Below are positions 19,987-29,115 of a stretch of 64,000 bases of DNA, piece by piece. Both the position numbers and the translations under genes were made by a program. The stretch lies in contig CATWQC010000008.1 of assembly GCA_958352845.1 (NCBI GenBank), forward strand, positions 1-64,000, read 5' to 3'. Source of the DNA: an uncultured Collinsella sp. GTDB lineage: Bacteria > Actinomycetota > Coriobacteriia > Coriobacteriales > Coriobacteriaceae. Within the stretch, counting starts at the first letter, position 1. Each line of letters starts with the position of its first letter. Under the pieces are notes generated by a model that ran no database searches, was not told the DNA's origin, and worked only from the letters and a program-made list of their open reading frames with translations.

Positions 19987-20130
19987 CTACTCCTCGACAA
20001 GCTCAAACTCATCGGGACCAACGCCGCACACCGGGCACACGTAATCCTCGGGCAGCTCGGGCGTGTCGACCTCAACCTCGTAACCGCAAACGGCGCACAC
20101 GAACTTATACGTCTTCTTTTCCTCAGCCAT
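19987..20130 (-). CDS. Rubredoxin
   Basis: 47-residue one-iron electron carrier. The two knuckles FVCAVCGYEV and YVCPVCGVG supply the four Cys ligands of the Fe(SCys)4 centre, and the PEDYVCPVCG block is typical. ATG at 20130 with GAGGAG upstream. It sits directly after a flavin reductase gene on the same strand; such proteins form rubredoxin reductase systems that pass electrons to oxygen or peroxide-reducing enzymes in anaerobes. It has its own likely promoter at 20174-20201 and its own terminator. Confidence 0.92.
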   Translation of the reverse strand: MAEEKKTYKFVCAVCGYEVEVDTPELPEDYVCPVCGVGPDEFELVEE

Positions 20131-20173
20131 GATGTTCTCCTCTCGAACGTGACTGCTGGTGTACTTGCTTATT

Positions 20174-20201
20174 AGTATATGTTCTCAATAATATAATGCA
20201 A
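20174..20201 (-). promoter_or_regulatory. Rubredoxin promoter
   Basis: Minus strand reads TTGCAT (20201-20196), 16 nt, TATACT (20179-20174) in an AT-rich block between flavin reductase and rubredoxin. Confidence 0.6.
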
Positions 20202-20218
20202 GTATTTTTAGAACATTT

Positions 20219-20722
20219 CTAGCCTTGATACGATGAAGCCTTGGGCGGCGTCTTGCCCTTCAAGACCTTGTGGTAGTAGTCGTAGGTCAACGGCGTCTCA
20301 CCGCCCAAGCGCTCAGCATCCTCAACCTCGCCGATAAACAGCAGATGCGTGCCTACATCCACGGTATCGATCACACGGCAGCTAAACAGCGCTGCCGCGT
20401 GCTCGGGCACATAGGGCATGCCCAGAGCCGTCTCGCGGGTCTCGTATTTGGCAAACTTGTCATAATCGCTACTGGTGCGGAACCCAAAGTTACCGATGTA
20501 GAGCATGTCGGCCGTCTGATCGATCACGGTCAGCGCGAACGCTTTGGCCGATGCGATGACGCCCGAGGTGACATTGTCCTTGTTCACGGCAACCGAAATA
20601 CGCGGCGGCATGGACGTCACCTGCACCGCAGTGTTGATGACGCAGCCGGCACGCAGCCCGTCTGCCGCAGCGCTCACCACGTACAGACCGCTCGGCATGG
20701 TAAAGAACGCAGTTTTGTCCAT
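20219..20722 (-). CDS. Flavin reductase-like FMN-binding protein
   Basis: 167 residues of the flavin reductase split-barrel family: MPSGLYVVSA near the N-terminus, a VNKDN segment and the SYDYYHK-type C-terminal region (TYDYYHKVLKG) seen in stand-alone and rubredoxin-fused members. It binds FMN and probably reduces it or passes electrons to the adjacent rubredoxin. In some anaerobes the two domains are fused in high-molecular-weight rubredoxin; here they are separate neighbours. ATG at 20722 is chosen because GGGGGAG lies 7-8 nt upstream; the frame runs further 5' through a terminator hairpin, which cannot be coding. Confidence 0.88.
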   Translation of the reverse strand: MDKTAFFTMPSGLYVVSAAADGLRAGCVINTAVQVTSMPPRISVAVNKDNVTSGVIASAKAFALTVIDQTADMLYIGNFGFRTSSDYDKFAKYETRETALGMPYVPEHAAALFSCRVIDTVDVGTHLLFIGEVEDAERLGGETPLTYDYYHKVLKGKTPPKASSYQG

Positions 20723-20773
20723 AACGATCACTCCCCCAGCTCGGGTTGGAACCTCATGAATGTATGTACCCAC

Positions 20774-20808
20774 AAAAAAAGGCGGCACCCATAACGGACG
20801 CCGCCTTT
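20774..20808 (-). terminator. Terminator of the TPR-smpB transcript
   Basis: AAAGGCGGC/GCCGCCTTT stem, with a run of seven T on the minus strand. It lies between smpB and the flavin reductase gene. Confidence 0.85.
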
Positions 20809-20850
20809 GAGACATATGTGTCAGAACAGTAAGAAAGATGAGACGCCCGC

Positions 20851-20917
20851 AGTTGCGGTGAAATAGGGACTGAATAGCCCCTCAAACAGGCAAAACAGTC
20901 CGTATTCCACCGCAACT
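20851..20917. repeat. 67-nt inverted repeat, copy 2
   Basis: Outer arms AGTTGCGGTG and CACCGCAACT as in the copy at 6370, same total length of 67 nt, different centre, and a few base changes between the arms. Confidence 0.8.
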
Positions 20918-20929
20918 TATACAGAGTGC

Positions 20930-21400
20930 CTAGCGGTTGCGTTCCTTAAGGGCGCGGTCGATCTCGCGTTGGACATCACGCTTGGCCATGTCCTCGCGCT
21001 TGTCGTAGAGCTTCTTGCCGCGACCCAGACCCAGCAGCAGCTTTACGCGGCCGTCCGTATTAAAGTAGAGCTCCAACGGAACCAGCGCATAACCACGGTT
21101 GCGAAGTTTGCCGTCAAGAAAGTCGATCTCCTTGCGGTGCAGCAGCAGACGACGCCGACGGTCGGGATCGCGATTCCACACGCCGCCATGGCTATAAGGG
21201 TGGATATGCAGTCCGACGAGCCAGCACTCGCCGCCACGAATCAGCGCAAAAGTGTCAGTGATCTGACAGGCGCGCTCGCGAATCGACTTGACCTCGGTGC
21301 CGCTCAGCTCAATACCGCACTCAAACGTCTCATCGATAAAGTACTCGTGATGTGCCGAGCGATTCTTGGAAATGAGTTTGCGCTCGCGCTTACTGGGCAT
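20930..21400 (-). CDS. smpB: SsrA-binding protein SmpB
   Basis: 156 residues, normal for SmpB, which binds tmRNA and brings it to stalled ribosomes. Motifs: KNRSAHHEYFIDETFECGI, GTEVKSIR, a basic C-terminal tail (GRGKKLYDKRE to AKRDVQREI). ATG at 21400 with AAGGAGG upstream; the start overlaps the end of the TPR gene by 11 nt, showing translational coupling. No tmRNA gene is seen next to it. Confidence 0.96.
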   Translation of the reverse strand: MPSKRERKLISKNRSAHHEYFIDETFECGIELSGTEVKSIRERACQITDTFALIRGGECWLVGLHIHPYSHGGVWNRDPDRRRRLLLHRKEIDFLDGKLRNRGYALVPLELYFNTDGRVKLLLGLGRGKKLYDKREDMAKRDVQREIDRALKERNR

Positions 21401-22307
21401 CGCCGGCCTCCTTGGCGCCATCGGAACCCTTGCCCGTAGCTTCGCGCTTTGCCTTGCGCTCGGCATTGAGCTCGGCATCGCTCTCGCGCACCAGTTTAAT
21501 AATCGCCGCGCAGGCCTCCTCGCCCACCAAGTCGCGAGCACGCACCGTCAGGCGCGTCGCCTCCTGCTTGTCGCCGTCGCTTGCAGCATCGGTCGCGCAC
21601 ATAATCAGGCAGATGGCAATCTCGGCCGAAGGCGAGGTCGGAACGCCTTGCAGGGCCAGTTCACCCATCACGTGCTCGTCGCTCTCATCGGCGGCATCCG
21701 GATAGGTGGTATGGATCTTGTTGAGCAGGCGCGTCGTATGCGCATCGTTGGGCGCCAGGCGCAGCGCCAGACGCGCGCAGCCCACGGCAGCCGAAACGTT
21801 CTCGGTCTCGGGCTCCAAGAAGTACTGACCTAGATTGGCGTAAGCGCGGGCGGCGCACTTGCCATCGCTCGCGCGCTCTAGCACCGAAAACGAAAGCGAA
21901 GCCCACTCCTGCTTGTCCTCGAGAGCGCGGAACAGCTCGGCCAAATCCAAGCGATAGTTGCAGTTCATGGGGTCCCAACGCACAGCCTGCATCAGGGCAT
22001 TACGAGCGCTCACATAATCCTGCTGGCGAATGTAGGCAAACGCCATGTCAGAGTACAGGCGGTCAAACGGCACCTCGACCTGCACGAGCTCGCGCGGATC
22101 CTTCTCCACGCGGCGATAGGCCAAGCGCTCAAACTTGCTATCGAAGCTAAAGTATTGGCGCTTCTCCTCCGTCTTGCACTCAGCGTCGATATACTCCTCG
22201 GCGAGCTCCACCAGACGCTCCAGCAGCGGCGTCGCCGTAGCCAGGTCGCCCTGCGCCAGATAGTTCTCGGCATACGTGATGTCTTGCAAGCTGATGGGCA
22301 GATCCAT
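21390..22307 (-). CDS. TPR-like cytoplasmic protein upstream of smpB
   Basis: 305 residues, predicted all-helical and soluble. Segments such as ENYLAQGDLATATPLLERLV, YIRQQDYVSARNALMQAVRW and AYANLGQYF are typical tetratricopeptide helices. The C-terminus is charged (KAKREATGKGSDGAKEAG). It starts at ATG 22307 with GAGGAG upstream and overlaps smpB, so the two share a transcript. A role in translation or protein complexes is possible but not shown. Confidence 0.75.
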   Translation of the reverse strand: MDLPISLQDITYAENYLAQGDLATATPLLERLVELAEEYIDAECKTEEKRQYFSFDSKFERLAYRRVEKDPRELVQVEVPFDRLYSDMAFAYIRQQDYVSARNALMQAVRWDPMNCNYRLDLAELFRALEDKQEWASLSFSVLERASDGKCAARAYANLGQYFLEPETENVSAAVGCARLALRLAPNDAHTTRLLNKIHTTYPDAADESDEHVMGELALQGVPTSPSAEIAICLIMCATDAASDGDKQEATRLTVRARDLVGEEACAAIIKLVRESDAELNAERKAKREATGKGSDGAKEAGDAQ

Positions 22308-22363
22308 GGCTACTCCTCGATCTGAGCGAAACACGGCAGGCGCCGTATATACGGTCAATACAC

Positions 22364-22392
22364 AAAACCCGGGTCTCTTACGAGGCCCGGGC
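22364..22392 (-). terminator. Terminator after the tRNA pair
   Basis: GCCCGGG and CCCGGGT(TTT) arms with an inner CTC/GAG pair; minus-strand TTTT follows. It lies 10 nt after the tRNA-Glu CCA end. Confidence 0.8.
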
Positions 22393-22401
22393 GTTCAATT
22401 T

Positions 22402-22478
22402 TGGTAGCCCGTACCAGATTCGAACTGGTGATCTCCGCCTTGAGAGGGCGGCGTCCTAAACCGCTAGACGAACGGGCC
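22402..22478 (-). tRNA. tRNA-Glu (CTC)
   Basis: 77 nt including encoded CCA. Full cloverleaf: acceptor GGCCCGT/ACGGGCT, anticodon loop CTCTCAA giving CTC, T-loop GTTCGAATC. Forms one transcript with tRNA-Gln. Confidence 0.95.
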
Positions 22479-22495
22479 ATATGTAGCAAATGCAA

Positions 22496-22569
22496 TGGCT
22501 GGGATGGAGGGAGTCGAACCCCCATTGACGGAACCAGAATCCGCTGTCCTGCCATTAGACGACATCCCA
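22496..22569 (-). tRNA. tRNA-Gln (CTG)
   Basis: Starts TGGGATG, anticodon loop TTCTGGT giving CTG, T-loop GTTCGACTC, ends CATCCCAGCCA with encoded CCA. 17 nt upstream of tRNA-Glu on the same strand. Confidence 0.95.
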
Positions 22570-22613
22570 ATGACTGCATCGCTGCGCTCGGCTGTGCCTT
22601 TGCGCAAGAAAGA

Positions 22614-22642
22614 AATATACGGGAAGTCTCGCCGTGACGCAA
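22614..22642 (-). promoter_or_regulatory. Promoter of the tRNA-Gln/tRNA-Glu operon
   Basis: Minus strand: TTGCGT (22642-22637), 17-nt spacer, TATATT (22619-22614). The start of tRNA-Gln follows 45 nt downstream. The remaining stretch to 22845 shows no further gene. Confidence 0.65.
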
Positions 22643-22845
22643 GCCCCAATTTTGACTTTTTTGAAATTCAGTCAAATTGGCCTAATTTAGTCCAACCCGT
22701 GAAGGACCTGTGAAGCCAACCGCTGTACACGAAGGGCAAAACACCGCGAGCGGTAGCCGTCAACCGTTGGCGGATTCTACCGTGAAAACGATAGCACCAG
22801 GCAACACAATCGAAGTATCAATGATCGCGTAGATATCGAGGCGCC

Positions 22846-23256
22846 ATGGACGAAGAGCTTGATTACCTATGGGAGACCCTGGGCCTCGAGATCACTGCCG
22901 ACCTTTGGCCCGAACGGGACAAAATTCACCCCACGTTACGCCCCGCCATTACTGTGGTGCAGGCAAAATACCGCCGTGCATCCTTTTTGATCATGCGGAT
23001 GTCATGGCACGCGGGACTCCCCGACCTTAAGCGAATCCAGGCAAGCCTCGTCGAGCTGTCCGGCATGCCGACCGTCATATCCGAGGCGCACCTGGAGCAG
23101 CGCCAGCGCGAGCGACTGCAACAGCAGCGGATTCCCTTTATCTGCCCCGGCATTCAGGCATATCTGCCCTTTATGGACGAAGAGTACTGGAGCGGCAAGC
23201 CCAACAAGCACGTAAAGGTCTACGATCCGCACGAATGGGCACAGCTTGAGGATTGA
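22846..23256 (+). CDS. Conserved protein resembling the N-terminal part of a MarR-like regulator family
   Basis: 136 residues, soluble. The order GMPTVISEAHLEQRQRERL then RIPFICPGIQAYLPF is like the N-terminal region of a group of larger MarR-type proteins that continue into a winged helix. Here the frame stops soon after (YDPHEWAQLED), so a DNA-binding part is missing. It may be a short stand-alone member or a truncated gene. It is monocistronic, ATG at 22846 with only a weak RBS (GAGGCGCC). Identification is from memory of motif order and is tentative. Confidence 0.55.
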   Translation: MDEELDYLWETLGLEITADLWPERDKIHPTLRPAITVVQAKYRRASFLIMRMSWHAGLPDLKRIQASLVELSGMPTVISEAHLEQRQRERLQQQRIPFICPGIQAYLPFMDEEYWSGKPNKHVKVYDPHEWAQLED

Positions 23257-23328
23257 GCTGAGCGAGCCCGCCGACGGAAAACACGTCCCACCCCGATCAC
23301 TCAAAACGGGTCGCACTTTCCGCAGCCG

Positions 23329-23688
23329 CTACAGCAACGCCTCGGCCCAAGCCGATTCCCTAAAGCCGGGAATCGCAAAGTCGTCGCCCACCAGCAGCGG
23401 ACGCTTGACCAGCATGCCGTCGGTCGCCAGCAGCTCGTAGCACTCCCGATCCGTCATGCCCGCGTCCAGACGCGCCTTCAGGCCCAGCTCTCGATATTTC
23501 ATGCCCGACGAATTAAAGAAACGCCGCACCGGCAGCCCCGAACGAGCAATCCAGGTCGCAAGCTCATCAGCCGTGGGATTGTCCAAAACGATATCGCGGT
23601 CGATATACTCAACCCCATGTTCGTCCAGCCATGCCTTGGCCTTCTTACAGGTCGAGCACTTGGGATATTCAACAAACAGTACGGTCAT
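23329..23688 (-). CDS. ArsC/Spx-family thioredoxin-fold protein
   Basis: 119 residues. The N-terminal CxxC (YPKCSTCKKA, Cys10 and Cys13), RDIVLDNPTADEL, and KRPLLVGDD near the end are typical of the ArsC/YffB/Spx fold. Arsenate reductase activity or a regulatory/thiol function are both possible; no ars genes are near. ATG at 23688 with CGGAGGA 8 nt upstream. Confidence 0.85.
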   Translation of the reverse strand: MTVLFVEYPKCSTCKKAKAWLDEHGVEYIDRDIVLDNPTADELATWIARSGLPVRRFFNSSGMKYRELGLKARLDAGMTDRECYELLATDGMLVKRPLLVGDDFAIPGFRESAWAEALL

Positions 23689-23780
23689 GGAAATCCTCCG
23701 AATATAGATCGGCCAACGCAGGCACACGCCACACGAGGCGCCTTCGTATGATGGGCCAATTGTAGCCCACGGGTCACACG

Positions 23781-24833
23781 CTAAACGAACCGTACCCCGA
23801 ATCCGCGTTTGATGAACGGCAGCAGCTCCATTGCCTCGGGCGTGATATGGCCCGCAACGTTCATGCGCTCGTCACCGGGAAGATCGACCCGCGCAATCTC
23901 AAGCTCGCCTTCGTAGCGCCCATATCCGCTATTGCTCACAGCGATCGACCCCGCCTTTCGCGGCAGGCCGGCTCCGGAATCCGTCGGCACGGAATCCGGC
24001 TTAAGCGTCGTACGTGACTCCTGAGACCTAAAGATGAGGACGCTCGAGTCGGGCCGGTCGTGATGAATCTGCCCGCGCACATAGGCATAACCGGGCTCAA
24101 GCTCGCATTGCAGGTCCACGTATCCGGCGGAAACTTGAGCAAACTGCGCCCAGCCCGCATCGGATAGATCGGGGTCGCCGACCAACACAATGTCGCAATC
24201 GGCGCCATGTGCAAGCTCAAGCATATTGAGAGCAACCTTTGACGCGCGACCGCGCTGCGCCTCGACCGTCGGCAGTCCCTCGAAAACCGGCCCGCGAACG
24301 TTAGCATCACCCGGCACAAAAGCCATGATTTCGAATCCAAGCGCCGCAAGACGAAGATTCGTCCGAGCAACATCTTCAAGAGCTAAACCGGTATAAGGCT
24401 TGGGGTAAAAATTGTGGCAGGCGGCAAAACGAGTCACATCGGCACCGGCCTCACGCCACGATGCGATTTCATCAGAACTCACCGTCGATGCATTGACCAC
24501 AATGCGAAATACACCGGACAGCTCCGCGACCCGCTGGGCGCTAAAGCCATAGTCCAAACGAAGGTATTCCAACCCCAGATCGCGCAGGTCCTCAATGCGC
24601 TCAAGCCCGAGCAAATCGCACGTGCGAGGCCCCACATCGGCAATGAGCGCAATGCCGCGGGCGGAAAGCAGCGACAGCACATGACGGACCTTATCGGCAT
24701 ACGCCGCTCCCCCATCCTCGGGAATATGCAGCGAGGTGAACGCATAGCGCGCACCCGCCGCGGCACCACGCTCAATCGTCCGCTCAATATCCTGCAAAGG
24801 GCTGGAAAGATAAATCGAAATACCCGTTTTCAC
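23781..24833 (-). CDS. mupG: 6-phospho-N-acetylmuramidase-like protein (MupG, DUF871)
   Basis: 350 residues of the DUF871/MupG family: N-terminal TIM-barrel starting GISIYLSSPLQD, TSLHIPED, a catalytic-face LRLDYGF strand and ACHNFYPKPYTGL, then a C-terminal cyclophilin-like domain. MupG cleaves MurNAc-6-phosphate-GlcNAc-type disaccharides in the cytoplasm. Its position downstream of murQ and a PTS permease supports that role. GTG start at 24833 with AAAGGAG upstream. A terminator lies between it and murP, so it may be expressed at a lower level. Confidence 0.88.
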   Translation of the reverse strand: MKTGISIYLSSPLQDIERTIERGAAAGARYAFTSLHIPEDGGAAYADKVRHVLSLLSARGIALIADVGPRTCDLLGLERIEDLRDLGLEYLRLDYGFSAQRVAELSGVFRIVVNASTVSSDEIASWREAGADVTRFAACHNFYPKPYTGLALEDVARTNLRLAALGFEIMAFVPGDANVRGPVFEGLPTVEAQRGRASKVALNMLELAHGADCDIVLVGDPDLSDAGWAQFAQVSAGYVDLQCELEPGYAYVRGQIHHDRPDSSVLIFRSQESRTTLKPDSVPTDSGAGLPRKAGSIAVSNSGYGRYEGELEIARVDLPGDERMNVAGHITPEAMELLPFIKRGFGVRFV

Positions 24834-24849
24834 GCTTCAACGCTCCTTT

Positions 24850-24883
24850 AAAAAAGGCCGGCGGAGCAGTTAGCCCCGCCGGC
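24850..24883 (-). terminator. Intrinsic terminator between murP and mupG
   Basis: GCCGGCGG and CCGCCGGC arms with an inner GC/GC pair, then TTTTTT on the minus strand, ending 17 nt before the mupG start. Confidence 0.8.
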
Positions 24884-24950
24884 ACAACCATAGCATCAAG
24901 AAATCTGCTGCGCGCCGCGAACCCCGAGCAACACGGCTCGCGATATCAAA

Positions 24951-26381
24951 CTACTCGCCAAAGAACTCGTTGATCTTCTGCTCGTCGACACCGAAGAACC
25001 ACGTCAGGACAAAGCCGGCGGCATAGGCAAGCAGCATAGCGGCAACGTAGCCGAGTTGCTGGCCAGGAACGACGATCAGCAGGCCAAACAGACCGGAAAC
25101 GCCCTGAGAAACCGTGCCGATGTGAAGCAGCGCCGCGAGCGCGCCGCCAAATCCGGCACCCAGGCAGGCCGTCACAAACGGACGAACGAGCGGCAGCGTA
25201 ACAGCATACATCAGAGGCTCGCCCACACCCAGGATTCCAACGGGAATGGACTCTGCGACGTACTTCTTGAGCTTGGCGTTCTTGGTCTTAAAGTACAGCG
25301 CCAAACCGGCACCGACCTGGCCGCCGCCAGCCATCATAAGGATGGGAAGCAGGTAATTGATACCCTTGGTAGCGCCGTCGGGATCGTTGAGCATAGCGTG
25401 GATCGGCGTGAGCGCCTGATGCAGGCCGACGGAAACCAGCGGCAAGAAGCCTGCCGACAGGATATAGCCGCCCAGGACGCCCAGCTTCTCGAAGATAAAG
25501 GTCAAAACGCTAAAGATGGCAGTCGTCAGCCATGCACCAACCGGCTGGATGACGAGCATCAGAGCAAAGGCGCCGATGATGAGCACCAGCAGCGGGGACA
25601 AGAACGTGTCGAGTGCATTGGGCATAACCTTGCGAATCTGACGCTCCATCCAGGCAAAAAATGCGCCAGCGATGAGAGCCGCGATCATGCCGCCCGCTGC
25701 GGGGTTGTACTGCGCATTGGTGAGCGGCAGCAGAATGGCAGTGGCAGGATCAGCCGCGCCAGGCGCAAGCAGGGGCATGGCACTGTTGGCGATACACATC
25801 ATGCCGGCGATGCCGCCCAGCGCAGCGGAGCCACCAAACTCACGTGCCGCGTTATAACCCACCAAGATGGGCAGATAGGCGAACAGGGCCCAGCCCATGG
25901 AACGAATGCCCTGGTACCACCACTCGCCTGCAAGCGCGCCTGCCGTCGAGACGTTAATGACGTTGCAGATACCGTTGATGAGGCCAGCCGCAATGATGCC
26001 GGGAAGCAGGGCGACGAAGACATTGGAAATCTTCTTGAGGAAGGCCTGAACCGGCTTGGACTCGTACTTGGCCTTCTGCGCGGCCTTGTTCGTGGCCGCA
26101 GCGTCAACCACGCTCTCGTCGGCAACGCCTTTCGCAAGGCCGGTGAGCTTGGAGAACTCCTCGAGCACCTTATTCACCTTGCCCGGACCCAGCACGATCT
26201 GCATCGTGTCGTCCTCGACCAGGCCCATCACGCCGTCGAGCGCCTTAATGCCCTCCGTGTCGACGTTGCCCGCGTCTTTGACGGTCACGCGCAGGCGCGT
26301 CATGCACGCCGCGTTTGCTAGCACGTTGTCTTTACCGCCCAAAAGATCCAGCAGCTTTTGAGCCAGCTCTTTGTTCGTCAT
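24951..26381 (-). CDS. murP: PTS EIIBC component, MurNAc type
   Basis: 476 residues. An N-terminal EIIB domain carries the phosphorylated Cys26 (NAACMTRLRV), followed by an Ala-rich linker and a C-terminal EIIC domain of about 10 membrane segments (GVGEPLMYAVTLPL is the GEP motif of the glucose/glucoside family). It takes up and phosphorylates a sugar, by context MurNAc or a muropeptide disaccharide, and has no EIIA domain, so a partner EIIA is needed from elsewhere. ATG at 26381 with AAGGAGG. It lies 57 nt after murQ. Confidence 0.88.
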   Translation of the reverse strand: MTNKELAQKLLDLLGGKDNVLANAACMTRLRVTVKDAGNVDTEGIKALDGVMGLVEDDTMQIVLGPGKVNKVLEEFSKLTGLAKGVADESVVDAAATNKAAQKAKYESKPVQAFLKKISNVFVALLPGIIAAGLINGICNVINVSTAGALAGEWWYQGIRSMGWALFAYLPILVGYNAAREFGGSAALGGIAGMMCIANSAMPLLAPGAADPATAILLPLTNAQYNPAAGGMIAALIAGAFFAWMERQIRKVMPNALDTFLSPLLVLIIGAFALMLVIQPVGAWLTTAIFSVLTFIFEKLGVLGGYILSAGFLPLVSVGLHQALTPIHAMLNDPDGATKGINYLLPILMMAGGGQVGAGLALYFKTKNAKLKKYVAESIPVGILGVGEPLMYAVTLPLVRPFVTACLGAGFGGALAALLHIGTVSQGVSGLFGLLIVVPGQQLGYVAAMLLAYAAGFVLTWFFGVDEQKINEFFGE

Positions 26382-26438
26382 AACTCCTCCTTGTATTGGG
26401 TATCTCGTCTGGATGTCATATCAGCTCACGCCGCGCAC

Positions 26439-27362
<924 letters not shown>

Positions 27363-27372
27363 TTCATTCACC

Positions 27373-28224
27373 TCATCTTTCCTGTTTCTCGATGTAGTTT
27401 TGCTTAATGACATGCGTCGCCCGTTCGTAGTCGCTGGCAACGTAAGCAGCGTACAGGGCATCGACAACCATAAGCTGGGCCATACGCGAAGCCATGGCAC
27501 CGCTGCGGACCAAGGGTTCACTCGCGGCGACGCCGAGCACGGCATCGGCCATGGTGGCAAGCTTGGATGATCCATCTACTTTGGTAACGGCCACGACGGG
27601 ACAGTTGTGACGTTGAGCCTCGGCGGTGCAGTCCAGCACCTCTTGCGTCAAGCCCGAGTAGCTAAAGGCGATTGCCATATCGCCCTCATGCATGTTCTTG
27701 GCACACAAGAGCTGATCATGCCAGTCGTCGTACAGATGGCACTCTTTGTCGACACGCATGAGCTTTTGCGCCAGATCGTGTGCGACCAAACGAGAGGCAC
27801 CAATACCGAACAGATTGACCGCGCGTGCCCGCTTAAGACGGGCCGCGCATCGCTCCAAGACGGTGTAATCGAGCGTTCGCGCCGTCGCCTCGATCGTTCG
27901 CACGTTGCTTTTCATCACCTTCCCCACGATACGTTCGACGCTGTCATCCATGGAGATGTCCTCGAGGGCAACGTCTTTCTTGTCACCTAAGAGCGCCAGC
28001 TCGGCAATCAGTTCGCGCTGGAACTCCTTGTAGCCCGCAAAACCCAAACGCTTGCAAAAGCGCAAAATGCTCGAGGGCGAGGAGAACGTGACATCGGCAA
28101 GACCGCGGACGGACAGCCCGACCACCTCGTGCGGATGAGCGCTTACATATGCGATGACATTGCGTTCCGCCGGGCTCGCGCTGAGCTCACGCTCGCGAAG
28201 CCGCAAAAGCAATCCGTTTGCCAT
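27373..28224 (-). CDS. murR: RpiR-family regulator MurR
   Basis: 283 residues. An N-terminal RpiR helix-turn-helix (LADVTFSSPSSILRFCKRLGF) is followed by a SIS sugar-phosphate-binding domain (NLFGIGASRLVAHDL, and IAFSYSGLTQEVLD). First gene of the mur cluster, so it probably controls it, with MurNAc-6-P as the natural effector. ATG at 28224 is chosen because GGAGGTG lies 6 nt upstream; the GTG at 28233 overlaps that RBS. Confidence 0.9.
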   Translation of the reverse strand: MANGLLLRLRERELSASPAERNVIAYVSAHPHEVVGLSVRGLADVTFSSPSSILRFCKRLGFAGYKEFQRELIAELALLGDKKDVALEDISMDDSVERIVGKVMKSNVRTIEATARTLDYTVLERCAARLKRARAVNLFGIGASRLVAHDLAQKLMRVDKECHLYDDWHDQLLCAKNMHEGDMAIAFSYSGLTQEVLDCTAEAQRHNCPVVAVTKVDGSSKLATMADAVLGVAASEPLVRSGAMASRMAQLMVVDALYAAYVASDYERATHVIKQNYIEKQER

Positions 28225-28269
28225 CTCAAACACCTCCGTTGAGAAGAATTAAAGACCAACGAACGATTC

Positions 28270-28298
28270 GTACCGTATACAAACAGCTTTTGCGGTAC
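28270..28298 (-). promoter_or_regulatory. Possible MurR operator
   Basis: Inverted repeat GTACCG (17 nt) CGGTAC, 45 nt upstream of murR, enclosing a TATACG on the minus strand. Assignment to MurR is inference. Confidence 0.4.
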
Positions 28299-28323
28299 AT
28301 TGTGCCGCATCGTGGCGCACAAA

Positions 28324-28347
28324 GGGCGAGCGTTCTACCGCTCGCCC
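28324..28347 (-). terminator. Terminator of the VanZ-like gene
   Basis: GGGCGAGCG/CGCTCGCCC stem with a 6-nt loop, weak T-run on the minus strand. Confidence 0.65.
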
Positions 28348-28428
28348 CTCAAATCCGACCGCTCGGAAATACGCGCGACACAAAATAATTCAACAAGGTC
28401 GCATTATCAGAAACGGGTTTGTTACCGG

Positions 28429-29010
28429 CTAGCGCCTCGCATGGGCGCCGATCGGCCGAGTCGCATGGCGCACCAACGCCGCTGCCAGCAATACCAACAG
28501 CATGGCGGTGACATAGCCCGCAGCATCGAATCCTAAATCGATAACGTCGAAATGCCTTCCGGGAACAAAGATCTTATGCACCTGATCGCCAACGGAGCAG
28601 GCAGCGCAAAAGAGCAATACGGGCACGCAACGGGAGCATACGCTCCACGGACGCCTGGAAAAGCAAACCACGACCACCGAGGCGAACAATCCGACGAAGA
28701 AAAACTCTACGGTATGGGCAACGCGACGGACGTTCGTGCCCACCCACATGCGAATGGAAGCAAGTCGGCCAGACCGGACATTCGAGGCAGCCGAATCGGT
28801 GCCCCCGGTCATTCCGTTCTCCGCCTGAGCTTCACCCGTGGCATCGGCAGCCTGAACGCCCGTAGCCTGACCCTCCACCACACGCGCGGTGGACTCGCTC
28901 AGCAACGACGTCTCCACCGCATTTTGCTCCGTCAGCACCCAGATGCCCGCCAGCGTTGCAGCGAACAGAACGATCGCGGTCCATCCGATTATTTGTTTTA
29001 CGCGCGCCAA
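28429..29010 (-). CDS. VanZ-family membrane protein
   Basis: 193 residues with an N-terminal membrane segment, a long polar insert (about 35-85, Ala/Gly/Glu/Ser-rich), then three segments. The VanZ core is seen in VAHTVEFFFVGL, DQVHKIFVPGRHFDVIDLGFD and AAGYVTAML. Function of the family is poorly known (teicoplanin resistance in enterococci). The start is TTG at 29010 with GGAGG 7 nt upstream. The long insert between helix 1 and the core is unusual. Confidence 0.85.
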   Translation of the reverse strand: MARVKQIIGWTAIVLFAATLAGIWVLTEQNAVETSLLSESTARVVEGQATGVQAADATGEAQAENGMTGGTDSAASNVRSGRLASIRMWVGTNVRRVAHTVEFFFVGLFASVVVVCFSRRPWSVCSRCVPVLLFCAACSVGDQVHKIFVPGRHFDVIDLGFDAAGYVTAMLLVLLAAALVRHATRPIGAHARR

Positions 29011-29115
29011 GGGCCAACCTCCTTTTTTTGAATATCAGCGAGTGTAGCCCCAAATGGCATCGTCACCGTATCAAAATTTGAATCGCAACAGGAAGCGACA
29101 AAGCGACGCAAACCC

